Positions 1 to 9,356 are shown, numbered from the stretch's first letter. The stretch: 40,885 bases of DNA from Actinomadura formosensis NBRC 14204 (GCF_001552155.1 NZ_BCQQ01000058.1:1-40885), one strand, 5' to 3'. Notes: a model not told the origin generated them from the letters alone. Numbers and translations are program-made.

Positions 1-84
1 TTGTCGCGTGGCTTGGAGCGGCGGCTGGGGTGGGTGCGTGTGGTCGTCCTCCCCTTGGCCGTTGGAGGGGAGTGAGACGTGCTG

Positions 85-117
85 CGGCCCCGGTCCTCTT
101 GGAGGAGACCGGGGCCG
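85..117. terminator. GC-rich hairpin downstream of pknB
   Basis: An 11-bp perfect stem (CGGCCCCGGTC pairing with GACCGGGGCCG) surrounds an 11-nt loop, just beyond the pknB stop codon. It has no clear U tract on the minus strand and only a short TTT on the plus strand. It probably ends the pknB operon or insulates it from the gene to the left. No gene is visible in positions 1-84. Confidence 0.55.
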
Positions 118-130
118 TTTGGGTTCGGGG

Positions 131-1936
131 TCAGCCGTTGCCGTTGCCGGGGGGCCAGCCGGGGATGGTCGGGTCCTGGGGGTTGGTTGGATCGGTCGGG
201 GTTTCCTTCGGCTTGTCGGCCACGAAGATCGTTACCGTGTCACCGGGGGCGACGGTGGCGTCCGGGCCCGGCTGCTGGTCGTAGACGAAGCCCGGCGCGA
301 CCTGCTTGTCCGGCGGCGGAGCGCCCTTTTCCACATGGCACTTCAGCCCGAGGGCCTCCAGCTTGCCGCACGCGGCCCGCTGGCTGTTGTTGAACAGGTT
401 GGGCACCTTCAGGTTCGACGGGCCGTTGGAGATCACTACGGTCACGGTCGAGCCCTTCGGCACCTTCGAGCCGCCCGCCGGGTCCGTGCTGATCACGCTG
501 AGCCGCGGGACGGTGTCGCTCGACTCCACCCTCCGCTCGACCTCGAACCCGCGCGCCTCCAGGATCTTCTTGGCCGTGGCGTACGGCTGGCCGGCCACGC
601 TCGGGACCTCGACCTCCGTCGGCGGCTTCTTGCCCTTGGAGACCAGCAGCGTCACCGTCGCGCCCTTGGCCGCGTTCGTGCCCGGCTCCGGGTCGGAGCC
701 GATCACGTAACCGCGGCGGATGTCGTCGCTGAAGTCCGTCTTCGGCTCGCCGACCTGGAAACCGAGCTTGGTCAGCTGCGCCGTCGCGTCGCTCTGCGGC
801 ACGTTGACGATGCTCTGCGGGATCGCGACCTGCTGGTCCTTCTTGTCCCCGCCGCCGCTCAGCAGCAAGCCGATCAGGGCCGCGCCGCCGATGAACAGCA
901 CGGCGAGCCCCACCCACAGCGCGGCCTTCTTGCCGCCGCCGCGTTCGGGCATGTCGTCGTCATAGCGGACGGGTGGCAGCCCGTAGCCGTCGTCCTGCGG
1001 CCGGTGCATCTGCGTGTGGGGGTAGGCGCCCATCACCTGGGTGCCCTGCGGCTGCGCGCCCATCAGCATCGTGGACGCCGCCGTCGACGCCACCGGCTGC
1101 CCTTGCAAGACGCGCTGGATCTCCTGCCGGAACTCCGTCGCGTTCTGGTAGCGGTGGTCGGCGTCCTTCGCCATCGCCTTCAGCACGATCGCGTCCGCCC
1201 ACTGCGGGATCTGCGGGTCCACCTGCGACGGCGGAACCGGCTCCTCCCGGACGTGCTGGTAGGCGATCGCCACCGGGGAGTCGCCGGTGAACGGCGGCTT
1301 GCCGGTGAGCAGCTCGTACAGGACGCAGCCCGTCGAGTAGATGTCGCTGCGGGCGTCCACCCGCTCGCCGCGCGCCTGCTCCGGCGACAGGTACTGCGCG
1401 GTACCGATCACCTGGGCGGTCTGCGTCATCGTGGCCGCCGAGTCCGCCATGGCGCGGGCGATGCCGAAGTCCATGACCTTGACCTCGTGCTGCCTGGTCA
1501 GCATCACGTTGGCCGGCTTGATGTCGCGGTGCACGATCCCGCCGCGGTGGCTGTAGTCCAGCGCGCACAGGATCCCGTCGGTGATCTCCAGGGCCTTCTC
1601 GGGGAGCAGCGCGCGGTTCTCCCGCAGCAGATCGCGCAGCGTGCTCCCGTCCACGTACTCCATCACGATGTACGGGATGGAGGTGTCGCCGATCATGTCC
1701 TCGCCGGTGTCGTACACGGCGATGACCGAGGGATGGTTCAGTGACGCCGCCGACTGGGCCTCGCGCCGGAACCGGGCCTGGAACGTGGGGTCGCGGGCCA
1801 GGTCGGAGCGCAGCGTCTTGACCGCCACGACGCGATCGAGGCGCAGGTCTCGGGCACGGTAGACCTCGGCCATGCCGCCTCGCCCGATCACCGTATCGAG
1901 CTCGTAGCGGCCGCCGAGCAGCCGAGGTTGACTCAT
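131..1936 (-). CDS. pknB: Ser/Thr protein kinase PknB with PASTA repeats
   Basis: This is a membrane-anchored Hanks-type kinase that senses peptidoglycan fragments and controls wall synthesis and division. The kinase domain covers about residues 11-275, with Lys40, HRD around Asp138, DFG at 156-158, and activation-loop threonines in TMTQT. Thr171 and Thr173 fall at the numbers of the autophosphorylated threonines of mycobacterial PknB. A single membrane helix lies at about 337-359. Three extracellular PASTA repeats follow (about 372-435, 441-505, 508-573), with a Pro-rich tail. Mycobacterial PknB has four PASTA repeats, so this one is shorter. The ATG start has a GAGGGAAAG ribosome site about 8 nt upstream. 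It is the last gene of the fhaA-fhaB-pstP-rodA-pbpA-pknA-pknB run, 22 nt after the preceding kinase gene. Product and cluster identity are secure. Confidence 0.97.
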   Translation of the reverse strand: MSQPRLLGGRYELDTVIGRGGMAEVYRARDLRLDRVVAVKTLRSDLARDPTFQARFRREAQSAASLNHPSVIAVYDTGEDMIGDTSIPYIVMEYVDGSTLRDLLRENRALLPEKALEITDGILCALDYSHRGGIVHRDIKPANVMLTRQHEVKVMDFGIARAMADSAATMTQTAQVIGTAQYLSPEQARGERVDARSDIYSTGCVLYELLTGKPPFTGDSPVAIAYQHVREEPVPPSQVDPQIPQWADAIVLKAMAKDADHRYQNATEFRQEIQRVLQGQPVASTAASTMLMGAQPQGTQVMGAYPHTQMHRPQDDGYGLPPVRYDDDMPERGGGKKAALWVGLAVLFIGGAALIGLLLSGGGDKKDQQVAIPQSIVNVPQSDATAQLTKLGFQVGEPKTDFSDDIRRGYVIGSDPEPGTNAAKGATVTLLVSKGKKPPTEVEVPSVAGQPYATAKKILEARGFEVERRVESSDTVPRLSVISTDPAGGSKVPKGSTVTVVISNGPSNLKVPNLFNNSQRAACGKLEALGLKCHVEKGAPPPDKQVAPGFVYDQQPGPDATVAPGDTVTIFVADKPKETPTDPTNPQDPTIPGWPPGNGNG

Positions 1937-1958
1937 ATGTGCACTTTCCCTCGTACGT

Positions 1959-3317
1959 CTACACCTTGTCCTCCGAACCTAGCCCCCCGCTGTCGGTCGG
2001 CGAGGGGTCCGGGTTCGGAGTTGACGGGGCAGTGGTGCTCCCCATCGGCGTGGGCTTTGGGGCGGTGGCAGTCGCCCTGGGCGATTTCGTGGATGGCTTA
2101 TAAGAAGACGTCTTGGACGTTGCCCGCGTTGACGGACGGATCCTATGCGTCCGGTGCCGTGGCGTGACAGCCGGCCGCACCCGGTTCCTGGGCGGGGCGC
2201 TGGAACGGGTCGCGGGGTCGTCCGCGAAGCGGCCCCCGGCCGGGGTGGTGGCCGGGCTGGTGGGCGGATCCCGCTCGTCCTTGCCGAATCCCGCGAAGGC
2301 CAGCCCTTTCCACAGTGAGCCGATGACGATCACGCAGATCAGCACGAGGACGGCCGCCACCGACGCATACGTCAGTCTCGTGCGTCGTTGCACTGGCCCG
2401 TGGGCGAGGTTATCCGCCATCAGGCCAGCGTCAAATTCGGACAGAGCGCCCGATCGGGTAATGATGGTGTCGCTGTCGGGTGACTCGCCGGGACGGCCCA
2501 CCCGGAGGGACGCGCGGATCGCCAGCGCCCGTGCCGCGACCGTCCCCGCGTTCACCGGGCGGTCCAGCGGCTCCTTGGCCAGCATTTCCATGATCAGTTC
2601 ACGGGCGGCCGGAGACACCCGTGCCGGCAGCTCGGCGGGCGCGTTCCGGACGTGCTTGAGCGCCACCTCCACCGGTGTCGCCCCATCGAACGGCGGTGCG
2701 CCCGTCAGGCACTCGTAGGCCACCACGCCCAGCGAGTACAGGTCCGCCGCCGGCGACAGCTCCTTGCCCTGCGCCTGCTCCGGCGAGATGTAGTGCGCCG
2801 TCCCCATGACCATCCCGGTCTGGGTCTGCGATGCCGCCGCCAGCCGCCGGGCGATCCCGAAGTCCGTGATCTTCACCGCGCCGTCCGGGGACACCATCAG
2901 GTTCGCCGGCTTGACGTCCCGGTGCACGATCCCGGCCTCGTGCGCGACCGTCAGTGCCCGCCCCACCTGCACCATCAGGTCCAGGACGGCTTCCAGCGGC
3001 AGCCCGCCGTCGCGCGTCAGGATCTCCTCGAGCGGCTCGCCCGCCACCAGCTCCATCACCAGGAACGTCCGGCCGTCCTGCTCGCCGAAGTCGAACGCCC
3101 GCGCGATCCCCGGATGCCGCAGCTCCGCCGCGAACCGCGCCTCCGACTCGAACCGGTCCCGCGCCCGCAGGTCCGAACCGAACTCCAGCCGCAGCAGCTT
3201 CACCGCCACCTGCCGCCCGGACGCCGCGTCCGACGCGCGCCAGACCTCGCCCATCCCACCGATGGCCAGCCGCTCCAGCAGCCGGTACCGGTCGCCCAGG
3301 ACGAGGCCCGTACTCAC
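1959..3317 (-). CDS. pknA: Ser/Thr protein kinase, PknA-like
   Basis: This is the second Hanks-type kinase of the cluster, expected to phosphorylate division and wall-synthesis proteins. The kinase domain spans about residues 11-270, with Lys40, HRD (Asp134) and DFG (152-154). A membrane helix lies at about 316-337, followed by an external tail of roughly 110 residues that is very rich in Ser, Thr and Pro, with no PASTA repeat. That architecture, and its place between pbpA and pknB, matches PknA. The start is GTG, and the four bases GTGA are shared with the pbpA stop codon, so translation is probably coupled. The low-complexity tail is less conserved-looking than the kinase domain. The symbol rests on synteny and architecture. 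Confidence 0.93.
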   Translation of the reverse strand: MSTGLVLGDRYRLLERLAIGGMGEVWRASDAASGRQVAVKLLRLEFGSDLRARDRFESEARFAAELRHPGIARAFDFGEQDGRTFLVMELVAGEPLEEILTRDGGLPLEAVLDLMVQVGRALTVAHEAGIVHRDVKPANLMVSPDGAVKITDFGIARRLAAASQTQTGMVMGTAHYISPEQAQGKELSPAADLYSLGVVAYECLTGAPPFDGATPVEVALKHVRNAPAELPARVSPAARELIMEMLAKEPLDRPVNAGTVAARALAIRASLRVGRPGESPDSDTIITRSGALSEFDAGLMADNLAHGPVQRRTRLTYASVAAVLVLICVIVIGSLWKGLAFAGFGKDERDPPTSPATTPAGGRFADDPATRSSAPPRNRVRPAVTPRHRTHRIRPSTRATSKTSSYKPSTKSPRATATAPKPTPMGSTTAPSTPNPDPSPTDSGGLGSEDKV

Positions 3318-4795
3318 TTCTGCAGGACCTTCGCCATGATCGCCCCGGCCACGGGGCCCGCGTCGCCGGCGCCGGAGCCCGGTCCCTCGGTCATCACGGC
3401 GAACGCGTAGCGGGGGTTCTGCGCCGGGCCGAACCCGACGAACCAGCGGGCGTTGGGGTTGCCCGGGCCCTGCTCGGCGGTACCGGTCTTACCGGCGATC
3501 CGCATCCCCTGCAGGTTCTTCGCGGTGCCCTCGGTGACCACCGCGCGCATCATGTCCTCCAGCTGCGACGCCTGGTCACCGGTGATCGGCTCCCCGAACT
3601 CCTTCGGGGAGACGCTGTACAGCTCGCTCTGGTCCTTGGCCCGGACCTTCTGCACCAGATACGGGTTCATGATCTTGCCGCCGTTGGCGACCGCGGACGC
3701 GACCATCGCCATCTGCAGCGGCGTCGCCCGCACGTTCTCCTGACCGATGCCGGACCGGGCCGTGCCGTCCCTGCCGGTCGGGGTGCTCTTGCCGTTGGCG
3801 TCGGTGTAGGCCACCGGGACGTCGCTCTCGGCCGTGAACAAGTCCGGCTCCAGCTTCACGTGCTGCCCGAACCCGAACTTCCCGGCCCCGTCGTGCAGCT
3901 CCTGGATGCCCATGTCCAGCGCCATCTTCGCGAACGTGGTGTTGCAGGACTCGGCGAACGCGCCGCGCAGCGAAGCCGCCCCGCCGCAGCTGCCGCTGTC
4001 GTGCGAGTTCGGCAGCGGACGCCCCGACTCCGGCAGGATCAGCTGCCCGGTGTTCACGGTCGTCGAACTGCTGGCACCGAGCTTCTGCATCGCCAGCGCC
4101 GACGTCACCGTCTTGAACGACGAACCCGGCGGGAACGTCTGGCTCAGCGCGTTGTCGACCAGCGGCTTGATGACGCCCTCGCCGTCGTCCAGCTGCTCCA
4201 GCCGCTTCGCGCCCTTCTCCCCGGTCTGCGGCGCCACCTCGTTCGGGTCGAACGACGGCCACGACGCCGCCACCTTCACCGCGCCCGTCTTCACGTCGAT
4301 GACCACGGCACCGCCGCGGCGGCCCGGCGACGTCCTCGCCTTCAACTGCGCGTACGCGGTGCGCTGCGCGTCCGGGTCGATCGTCAGCTCGACGTTCGCG
4401 CCGTCCGCCTTCTTGCCGATGAACGTGTCGAACCAGCGCTGCTGCGTGATGCGCTTGTCCTTGCCGCCCAGCAGCGAGTTGTAGGCGCGCTCGATCCCGG
4501 TGGCGTTCCCGTTGAAGTAGCCCGTGATCGGAGCGAAGATCGGCCCGTCCTTGTAGGTCCGGCCGTACCTGGAGTCGTCCGCCTTGCTCTTCTGGGACGT
4601 CACCAGGACCTCGCCGCCGGCGGAGATCTGCCCCCGCGGCTGGTTGAAGATGTCCGCGTACTGCCGGGAGTTGCGCTTGTCGGTCCGCAGGCTCTCCGCC
4701 TGGCTGCCCTGGACGTAGTTGACCTGTGCCATCAGCCCGAAGAACAGCAGCAGCGCGAAGATCGCCACCCGCCGAACCGGCTTGTCCATGTTCAT
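3314..4795 (-). CDS. pbpA: Penicillin-binding protein A (class B transpeptidase)
   Basis: This is a membrane-anchored D,D-transpeptidase that cross-links peptidoglycan with the adjacent SEDS protein RodA. An N-terminal membrane segment lies at about residues 8-25. The transpeptidase motifs are all present: SSFK with catalytic Ser225 and Lys228, SCN at 283-285, and KTG at 436-438. The length (493 residues) is normal for actinobacterial PbpA. The start ATG has a GAGGTGAG site about 8-10 nt upstream. A second in-frame ATG lies two codons later and could also be used. It starts 10 nt after rodA and overlaps the downstream kinase gene by 4 nt. The upstream kinases of the same operon are known regulators of this protein in mycobacteria. 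Confidence 0.96.
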   Translation of the reverse strand: MNMDKPVRRVAIFALLLFFGLMAQVNYVQGSQAESLRTDKRNSRQYADIFNQPRGQISAGGEVLVTSQKSKADDSRYGRTYKDGPIFAPITGYFNGNATGIERAYNSLLGGKDKRITQQRWFDTFIGKKADGANVELTIDPDAQRTAYAQLKARTSPGRRGGAVVIDVKTGAVKVAASWPSFDPNEVAPQTGEKGAKRLEQLDDGEGVIKPLVDNALSQTFPPGSSFKTVTSALAMQKLGASSSTTVNTGQLILPESGRPLPNSHDSGSCGGAASLRGAFAESCNTTFAKMALDMGIQELHDGAGKFGFGQHVKLEPDLFTAESDVPVAYTDANGKSTPTGRDGTARSGIGQENVRATPLQMAMVASAVANGGKIMNPYLVQKVRAKDQSELYSVSPKEFGEPITGDQASQLEDMMRAVVTEGTAKNLQGMRIAGKTGTAEQGPGNPNARWFVGFGPAQNPRYAFAVMTEGPGSGAGDAGPVAGAIMAKVLQK

Positions 4796-4805
4796 AGGGG
4801 GGAAC

Positions 4806-6392
4806 TCACCTCGTGCTCACGATCTGGGTCATGCCCTCGTCCTGGATCGCCTGCGGGGCAGGCTTGCGCGCGTCATGGCTCATCCGCACCAGAATCGCGA
4901 TCAGGATCCAGTTGGCCATCAGCGACGAACCGCCCTGCGACAGGAACGGCGTGGTCAGACCGGTGAGCGGAATGAGCCGGGTGACGCCGCCGACGATCAC
5001 GAAGACCTGGAGCGCCAGCACGAACGACACACCGCCCGCGAACAGCTTCAGGAACGGGTCGCGGGCCGCGACCGCGGTCTTCATCCCGCGTTGCACGATC
5101 AACGCGTAGATCAGCAGGATCACCATCAGCCCGGTCAGCCCGAGCTCCTCGCCCAGCGAGTCGAAGATGAAGTCGCTGAACGACAGCGGTGTCCGCCACG
5201 GCTCGCCCTGGCCGAGGCCGGTGCCGAGCACACCGCCCTGGCCGAGCGCGAACAGCCCCTTCATCAGCTGCGCGCTGTCGGAGTACTCGCCGCCCAGCGC
5301 CTGGCAGGCGGTGTACCCGGGCGAGATCACGTCCGGCTTCTTGTACTTCTTGTAGATGTCGGTGTCGGGGTTGACGGGGACGACCTCGCCGCTCTTCAGC
5401 AGGCAGCCGCCGTCGAAGTACGGCTTCGGGTTCTGCCAGATGTCGATGCGCTGGTTCACGTGGCCCATGAACGGCAGCAGCGTCGCGATGAACACGCCCA
5501 CCGCCAGCAGCCCCACACCGATCAGCACCCACGAGACGCGCTGCGTCGCGATGTACAGCATCGACACGAACAGGCCGAAGAACAGCAGCGCGGTACCGAG
5601 GTCCTTCTGCAGGAACAGCACGCCCAGGCAGAAGAACCAGATCACCATGATCGGGCCGAGGTCGCGGCCACGCGGCAGGCTGATCGGGCCGACCTTCTTG
5701 CCGATCAGCGACATCGCCTGCCGCTTGTTCACCAGGTAGCCGGCGAAGAACACGACCAGCAGCAGCTTCGCGAACTCGCCCGGCTGCACCGAGAACCCGC
5801 CGACGTTAATCCACACCCGGGCGCCGTTGATCTCCGCGCCGATGCCCGGAACGATCGGGAGTACCAGCAGGACGACCGCGCTGAGGCCGATCAGGTACGT
5901 GTACCGCTGCGCCGTCTTCGGGGTGAACGACAGCGGCGCGTCCGGCTTGTCGGTGTCCCGCATGATCAGCACGGCGCCGACGAACAGCGTGATGCCGACG
6001 AACGTCCATATCAGCTGGCCCGGCGCGTCCGCGGCGTCCTCGAGCAGCTTCTTGCCCGCCGCCGCGGTGGCCTTGCGGTCGGCGCTCGTGTCGAGGTCCA
6101 GCCGGTAGATTATCGCGAGGCCGAGGCCGTTCAGCGCCACCGCCAGCGGCAGCAGCAGCGGATCGGCGTACGGGGTGAACTTCGTCTGGACGAAGTAGGC
6201 GATGAACGCCAGCACCACCAGGCCGCCACCGTAGATGAACAACCCACCGGGGATGTTGCCGTCACGGGCCAGCCCGACCTCCGCGAACGCCGACAGGGTC
6301 AGCACCATCGCGAAGACCAGCAGTGCCAGTGAGGCCGCGTTGCGCCGCTGGTACGGCAGGTGCGCCCGGATCTGCTCCCCGAACGACTGCAT
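4806..6392 (-). CDS. rodA: SEDS-family peptidoglycan glycosyltransferase RodA/FtsW
   Basis: This polytopic membrane protein polymerises lipid II into glycan strands and works with the class B PBP encoded next door. The sequence shows about ten to twelve hydrophobic segments. It has the SEDS hallmarks: a GVLGTGLGQG-type loop, the FDSLGEELGLTG segment, and the PLTGLTTPFLSQGGSS C-terminal signature. A hydrophilic external loop between the central helices carries three Cys residues. The start ATG at 6392 directly abuts the stop codon of pstP with no spacer, so the two genes are co-translated. The symbol rodA (rather than ftsW) comes from synteny with pbpA, pknA and pknB. Confidence 0.95.
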   Translation of the reverse strand: MQSFGEQIRAHLPYQRRNAASLALLVFAMVLTLSAFAEVGLARDGNIPGGLFIYGGGLVVLAFIAYFVQTKFTPYADPLLLPLAVALNGLGLAIIYRLDLDTSADRKATAAAGKKLLEDAADAPGQLIWTFVGITLFVGAVLIMRDTDKPDAPLSFTPKTAQRYTYLIGLSAVVLLVLPIVPGIGAEINGARVWINVGGFSVQPGEFAKLLLVVFFAGYLVNKRQAMSLIGKKVGPISLPRGRDLGPIMVIWFFCLGVLFLQKDLGTALLFFGLFVSMLYIATQRVSWVLIGVGLLAVGVFIATLLPFMGHVNQRIDIWQNPKPYFDGGCLLKSGEVVPVNPDTDIYKKYKKPDVISPGYTACQALGGEYSDSAQLMKGLFALGQGGVLGTGLGQGEPWRTPLSFSDFIFDSLGEELGLTGLMVILLIYALIVQRGMKTAVAARDPFLKLFAGGVSFVLALQVFVIVGGVTRLIPLTGLTTPFLSQGGSSLMANWILIAILVRMSHDARKPAPQAIQDEGMTQIVSTR

Positions 6393-7967
6393 CTACGAAC
6401 TCCCCGCGTTGGAGGGACAGTCCGGGATGCCGGAGTTACGGCTCTTGCACTGCTCGCGCCGGGTCTTCAGCTCCTGGAGCCGGCCGGTCGCCGCGTCCCG
6501 TCCGATGGCCGTCAACTCACCTTTCTTGATCTTCGTCGCATCCGAGGTGGGCAGCTCGGCGACCGGGACATCGCTGGTCTGGATGCCGGTCTCCCGGCAG
6601 CTCTGCTGGCTGCGGCCCCGCACGATCCCGACCTTGCCCGACTGGTCGACGAGGGAGTACCGGCAGACGCGGTTCACCAGGTCGTCCCATGCGCCCGGAC
6701 CGCTCACCGTGTAGGTGTCCTTGACCTGCTGCTGCAAGTCCTTCGGCAGGTCCTCGACCTTGAGCGGCTGGAGGTTCTTGGCATCGGCCTTACGGGACAG
6801 GTTCAGGAGCGGCACCTGCTGCGGCGTCCCCCGGTACAGGACGACGTCCCCCTTCTCCGCGCCGATGTAGTAGCCGTTCCGGACGTTCTGCACCAGCACG
6901 AAACCGCCCGCCACGACACCGACGACGACCACCCCGGCGACGACGATCAGCCACGTCCAGCGGCGGCCGCCGCGCCTCGGCCGCGCCATCGGCGCCTGCT
7001 GGACCGTGCCCGGCGCCGGCGGGCCGCCCCTCGGGTCCGCCATCGGCGCGGGCGCCGGCGGGGGCGGCATCTCGTCCACCGCGACCGGCGGCTGCGGACG
7101 CGTGTCCCGCAACTGCGCCGCCCGCCCGGCCGGGGTGTCGGCCACCGTCGTGTTCGCGCCCGGCCCGCCGCCCGGCGGTTCCGGCGGCGCCGCGTTCGCC
7201 GCCGCGCCCACCGCGTGGCCCGGACCGCCCGTCGGCGGCTGCCGCTCCAGATCCACCACGTCCGCGATCACGCAGGTGATGTTGTCCGGGCCGCCGCCCC
7301 GGTTCGCCAGGTCGATCAGCTGCCGGACGGCCTGCTCCGGATCGTCCACGTCCGTCAGCACCTGGAAGATCGTCTCCGCCGTGACGACCCCCGACAGGCC
7401 GTCCGAGCACAGCAGATACCGGTCGCCGACCTTCGCCTCCCGCAGCGACAGGTCCGGATCGACCTCGCCCCGGCCGTCCAGCGCCCGCAGCAGCAGCGAA
7501 CGCTGCGGATGCGACGCCGCCTCGTCCGGGCTGATACGGCCCTCGTCCACCAGCGACTGGACGAGCGTGTGGTCGTGCGTGATCTGGAACAGGCTGCCGT
7601 CACGCAGCAGATAGGCGCGGGAGTCCCCGATGTGGACCAGCGCGACCTGGTTGCCCGCCCACAGCATCGCCGTCAGCGTCGTCCCCATGCCCTGCAAGGC
7701 CGGATCCGACTCCACGATGCGGTGCAGGTTGTCGTTCGCCGCCTTGACCGTGTGCTCCAGGGCGGCCAGCAGTTCCGTCGCGGGCAGGTCCTTGTCGAGC
7801 GCCCGCAGCGCCTCGATCGCCGCGGCGCTCGCGATCTCACCGCCGACGTGCCCGCCCATGCCATCGGCCACCGCGAGCAGGTGCGCGCCCGCGTACGCCG
7901 AGTCCTCGTTGCCCTCGCGCAGCATGCCGACATCGGAGCGCGCGGCGTAGCGGATTCCCAGAGTCAT
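6393..7967 (-). CDS. pstP: PP2C-family Ser/Thr phosphatase PstP
   Basis: This membrane-anchored PP2C phosphatase reverses phosphorylation by the PknA/PknB kinases of the same operon. I place the start at the ATG at 7967, giving 524 residues beginning MTLGIRYAARSDVG. It overlaps the fhaB stop by ATGA, and the PP2C fold begins at once. The open frame extends 42 codons further upstream, but that extension lies inside fhaB. Metal-binding motifs are clear: REGNED near the N-terminus, VADGMGGHVGG, a GDSRAYL strand, a CSDGL motif and GGPDNITCV. The catalytic domain occupies about residues 1-240. A Pro/Gly-rich linker, a membrane helix (about 325-347) and an extracytoplasmic domain of about 175 residues follow. 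Confidence 0.96.
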   Translation of the reverse strand: MTLGIRYAARSDVGMLREGNEDSAYAGAHLLAVADGMGGHVGGEIASAAAIEALRALDKDLPATELLAALEHTVKAANDNLHRIVESDPALQGMGTTLTAMLWAGNQVALVHIGDSRAYLLRDGSLFQITHDHTLVQSLVDEGRISPDEAASHPQRSLLLRALDGRGEVDPDLSLREAKVGDRYLLCSDGLSGVVTAETIFQVLTDVDDPEQAVRQLIDLANRGGGPDNITCVIADVVDLERQPPTGGPGHAVGAAANAAPPEPPGGGPGANTTVADTPAGRAAQLRDTRPQPPVAVDEMPPPPAPAPMADPRGGPPAPGTVQQAPMARPRRGGRRWTWLIVVAGVVVVGVVAGGFVLVQNVRNGYYIGAEKGDVVLYRGTPQQVPLLNLSRKADAKNLQPLKVEDLPKDLQQQVKDTYTVSGPGAWDDLVNRVCRYSLVDQSGKVGIVRGRSQQSCRETGIQTSDVPVAELPTSDATKIKKGELTAIGRDAATGRLQELKTRREQCKSRNSGIPDCPSNAGSS

Positions 7968-8461
7968 TTGCGCAGCTCGATCACGGTCTTGCCGATACGG
8001 ACCGGAACACCCGGCGGGACCGGCATCGGCCGGCTCACCTTCGTGCGTCCGAGATACGTCCCATTGGTCGAGCCGAGATCTTCCACGATCCACTGACCGT
8101 CCTGCGCGAAAATTCGGGCATGCCGGCTCGAAGCGTAGTCGTCGGTCACGACCAGTGTGGCGTCATTCGCCCGGCCGATGGTGATGGGCACCCCGGTGAG
8201 GTCTATGACGGTGCCGGCCCGTTCGCCCTGGACGACCACCAGCTTCGTCGGGGCGCCGTGCTGGGCGCTGCGCTGCGGTCGCGGCGGCTTCGGCTGCCGG
8301 GACGCCTTGGGGGGTCGGGGTTGGGACGGGCGCGCGGCCGCCTTCGTCGCGGCCTTCGAGCCGAACAGGTCGGCCCTGATCACACCGACGGCCGCGATGA
8401 CGAACAGCCACAGCACCGCGAGGAACGCCAGCTTGATCAGCGTGAGGGTGAATGGGGACAT
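7964..8461 (-). CDS. fhaB: FHA-domain protein FhaB (FipA-like)
   Basis: This small membrane-anchored phosphothreonine-binding protein links kinase signalling to septal peptidoglycan synthesis. Residues 5-30 form an N-terminal membrane helix. A basic Pro/Lys/Arg-rich linker follows, and the FHA domain covers about residues 75-160 (VPITIGRANDATLVV, SSRHARI, DLGSTNGTYLG), with the conserved Arg, Ser-x-x-His and Asn-Gly residues of the FHA fold. The length (165 residues) is normal. The ATG start lies 11 nt after the fhaA stop, and its end overlaps pstP by 4 nt. No strong ribosome site is visible immediately upstream, so expression may depend on coupling to fhaA. Confidence 0.95.
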   Translation of the reverse strand: MSPFTLTLIKLAFLAVLWLFVIAAVGVIRADLFGSKAATKAAARPSQPRPPKASRQPKPPRPQRSAQHGAPTKLVVVQGERAGTVIDLTGVPITIGRANDATLVVTDDYASSRHARIFAQDGQWIVEDLGSTNGTYLGRTKVSRPMPVPPGVPVRIGKTVIELRK

Positions 8462-8472
8462 CGGAGTCGGGG

Positions 8473-9228
8473 TTACTCCCTATCGCGGCGGAACACAAGG
8501 GTTGTCCGGCCCATCGTGACCCGGGAGCCGTCCACCAGCGTGACCCGCCGGATAGGCTGCCCGTTCACGAACGAGCCGTTGGTCGACCCTAGATCCACGA
8601 GAGCGATTTCGGGACCTTCTACGCGGATCTCGGCATGGTGCCGGGACACGCCCGGATCGACGAGGCGCAGGTCGCAGTCCGTGCCGCGACCCAGCAGAGT
8701 CACAGGGGTATTGATCTCGTAGGTGCGCTGAGTCGTGTCCGAGCCCTCCACGGCCGTCGTCACCAGCAGCCGCGGATGCCCCCCGAAGACACTGCCCCGG
8801 CCGCCCTGCGGAACGTCGCTCACCGGCCGGCGGATCTCCCCGCCCTCCACCGTCGAGCCCCGGATCACCCCCGACCGGATGCGGAACATGCCCGTGGCGA
8901 GATCCCCCGCGTTCTCGAACCGGACACGCACCGGCCCCACGAAGGAGTACCCCTGCTCCTTCGCGTACTCGCGCGCCAGATTCGCCAGCTCCTGGCTCAG
9001 GCTGTCGGCGTACACCTGAAGCCGCTGCCCGTCCTGCTGAGAGATCTCCACGACGAAGTCGTTCGGAACAAGCGTGCGGCCCTGCGCCACGATCGCCGCT
9101 CTATCGTCCATCTCGCGCTGCACAGCACTGGCCACCTCGACCGGCTGCAGCTCCGACTTGAAGGCACGGGCGAAGGCACCTTCGACCATGCCCTCAAGCC
9201 GTCGCTCGAAGCGCTGAATGACGCCCAC
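8473..9228 (-). CDS. fhaA: FHA-domain protein FhaA with N-terminal DUF3662
   Basis: This cytoplasmic FHA protein in mycobacteria binds phosphorylated partners such as the MviN pseudokinase and PknB targets. Residues 1-120 match the FhaA N-terminal domain (DUF3662; RFERRLEGMVEGAFARAF). A flexible linker follows, then the FHA domain at about 160-245 (VTLLGRGTDCDLRL, SRHHAEI, DLGSTNGSFVNG). I choose the GTG at 9228. A longer frame starts at the GTG at 9234, but the AGGGAGG ribosome site at 9234-9240 overlaps that codon and sits 5 nt before 9228, and the MGVIQRFERRLEG start matches the family. It is the first gene of the operon and divergent from tRNA-Leu. A weak -10-like TACGAT lies about 30 nt upstream on the minus strand. 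Confidence 0.94.
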   Translation of the reverse strand: MGVIQRFERRLEGMVEGAFARAFKSELQPVEVASAVQREMDDRAAIVAQGRTLVPNDFVVEISQQDGQRLQVYADSLSQELANLAREYAKEQGYSFVGPVRVRFENAGDLATGMFRIRSGVIRGSTVEGGEIRRPVSDVPQGGRGSVFGGHPRLLVTTAVEGSDTTQRTYEINTPVTLLGRGTDCDLRLVDPGVSRHHAEIRVEGPEIALVDLGSTNGSFVNGQPIRRVTLVDGSRVTMGRTTLVFRRDRE

Positions 9229-9356
9229 GGGCACCTCCCTTCCCCACTGGTAGACGATCGTATCGGTGTGAAGGTTCGCTCGAAGTATCTGGATACCTAA
9301 CCACCGCCACGACCGTGCTAGCCTTTTCAGGCACCCGGAAACGGGTCGGCACCCTT

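Noticed and set aside
8..1744. 578-codon plus-strand open frame opposite pknB
   Set aside because: It mirrors the kinase gene; Arg/Leu/His/Val-rich composition and no domain show that it is a GC-driven antisense shadow.
4719..6332. 537-codon plus-strand open frame opposite rodA
   Set aside because: Shadow of rodA; Gln/Arg/His/Asp-rich composition typical of reversed hydrophobic codons.
7968..8093. 42-codon N-terminal extension of PstP
   Set aside because: It lies inside fhaB and the PP2C domain starts at the ATG at 7967, which overlaps the fhaB stop.
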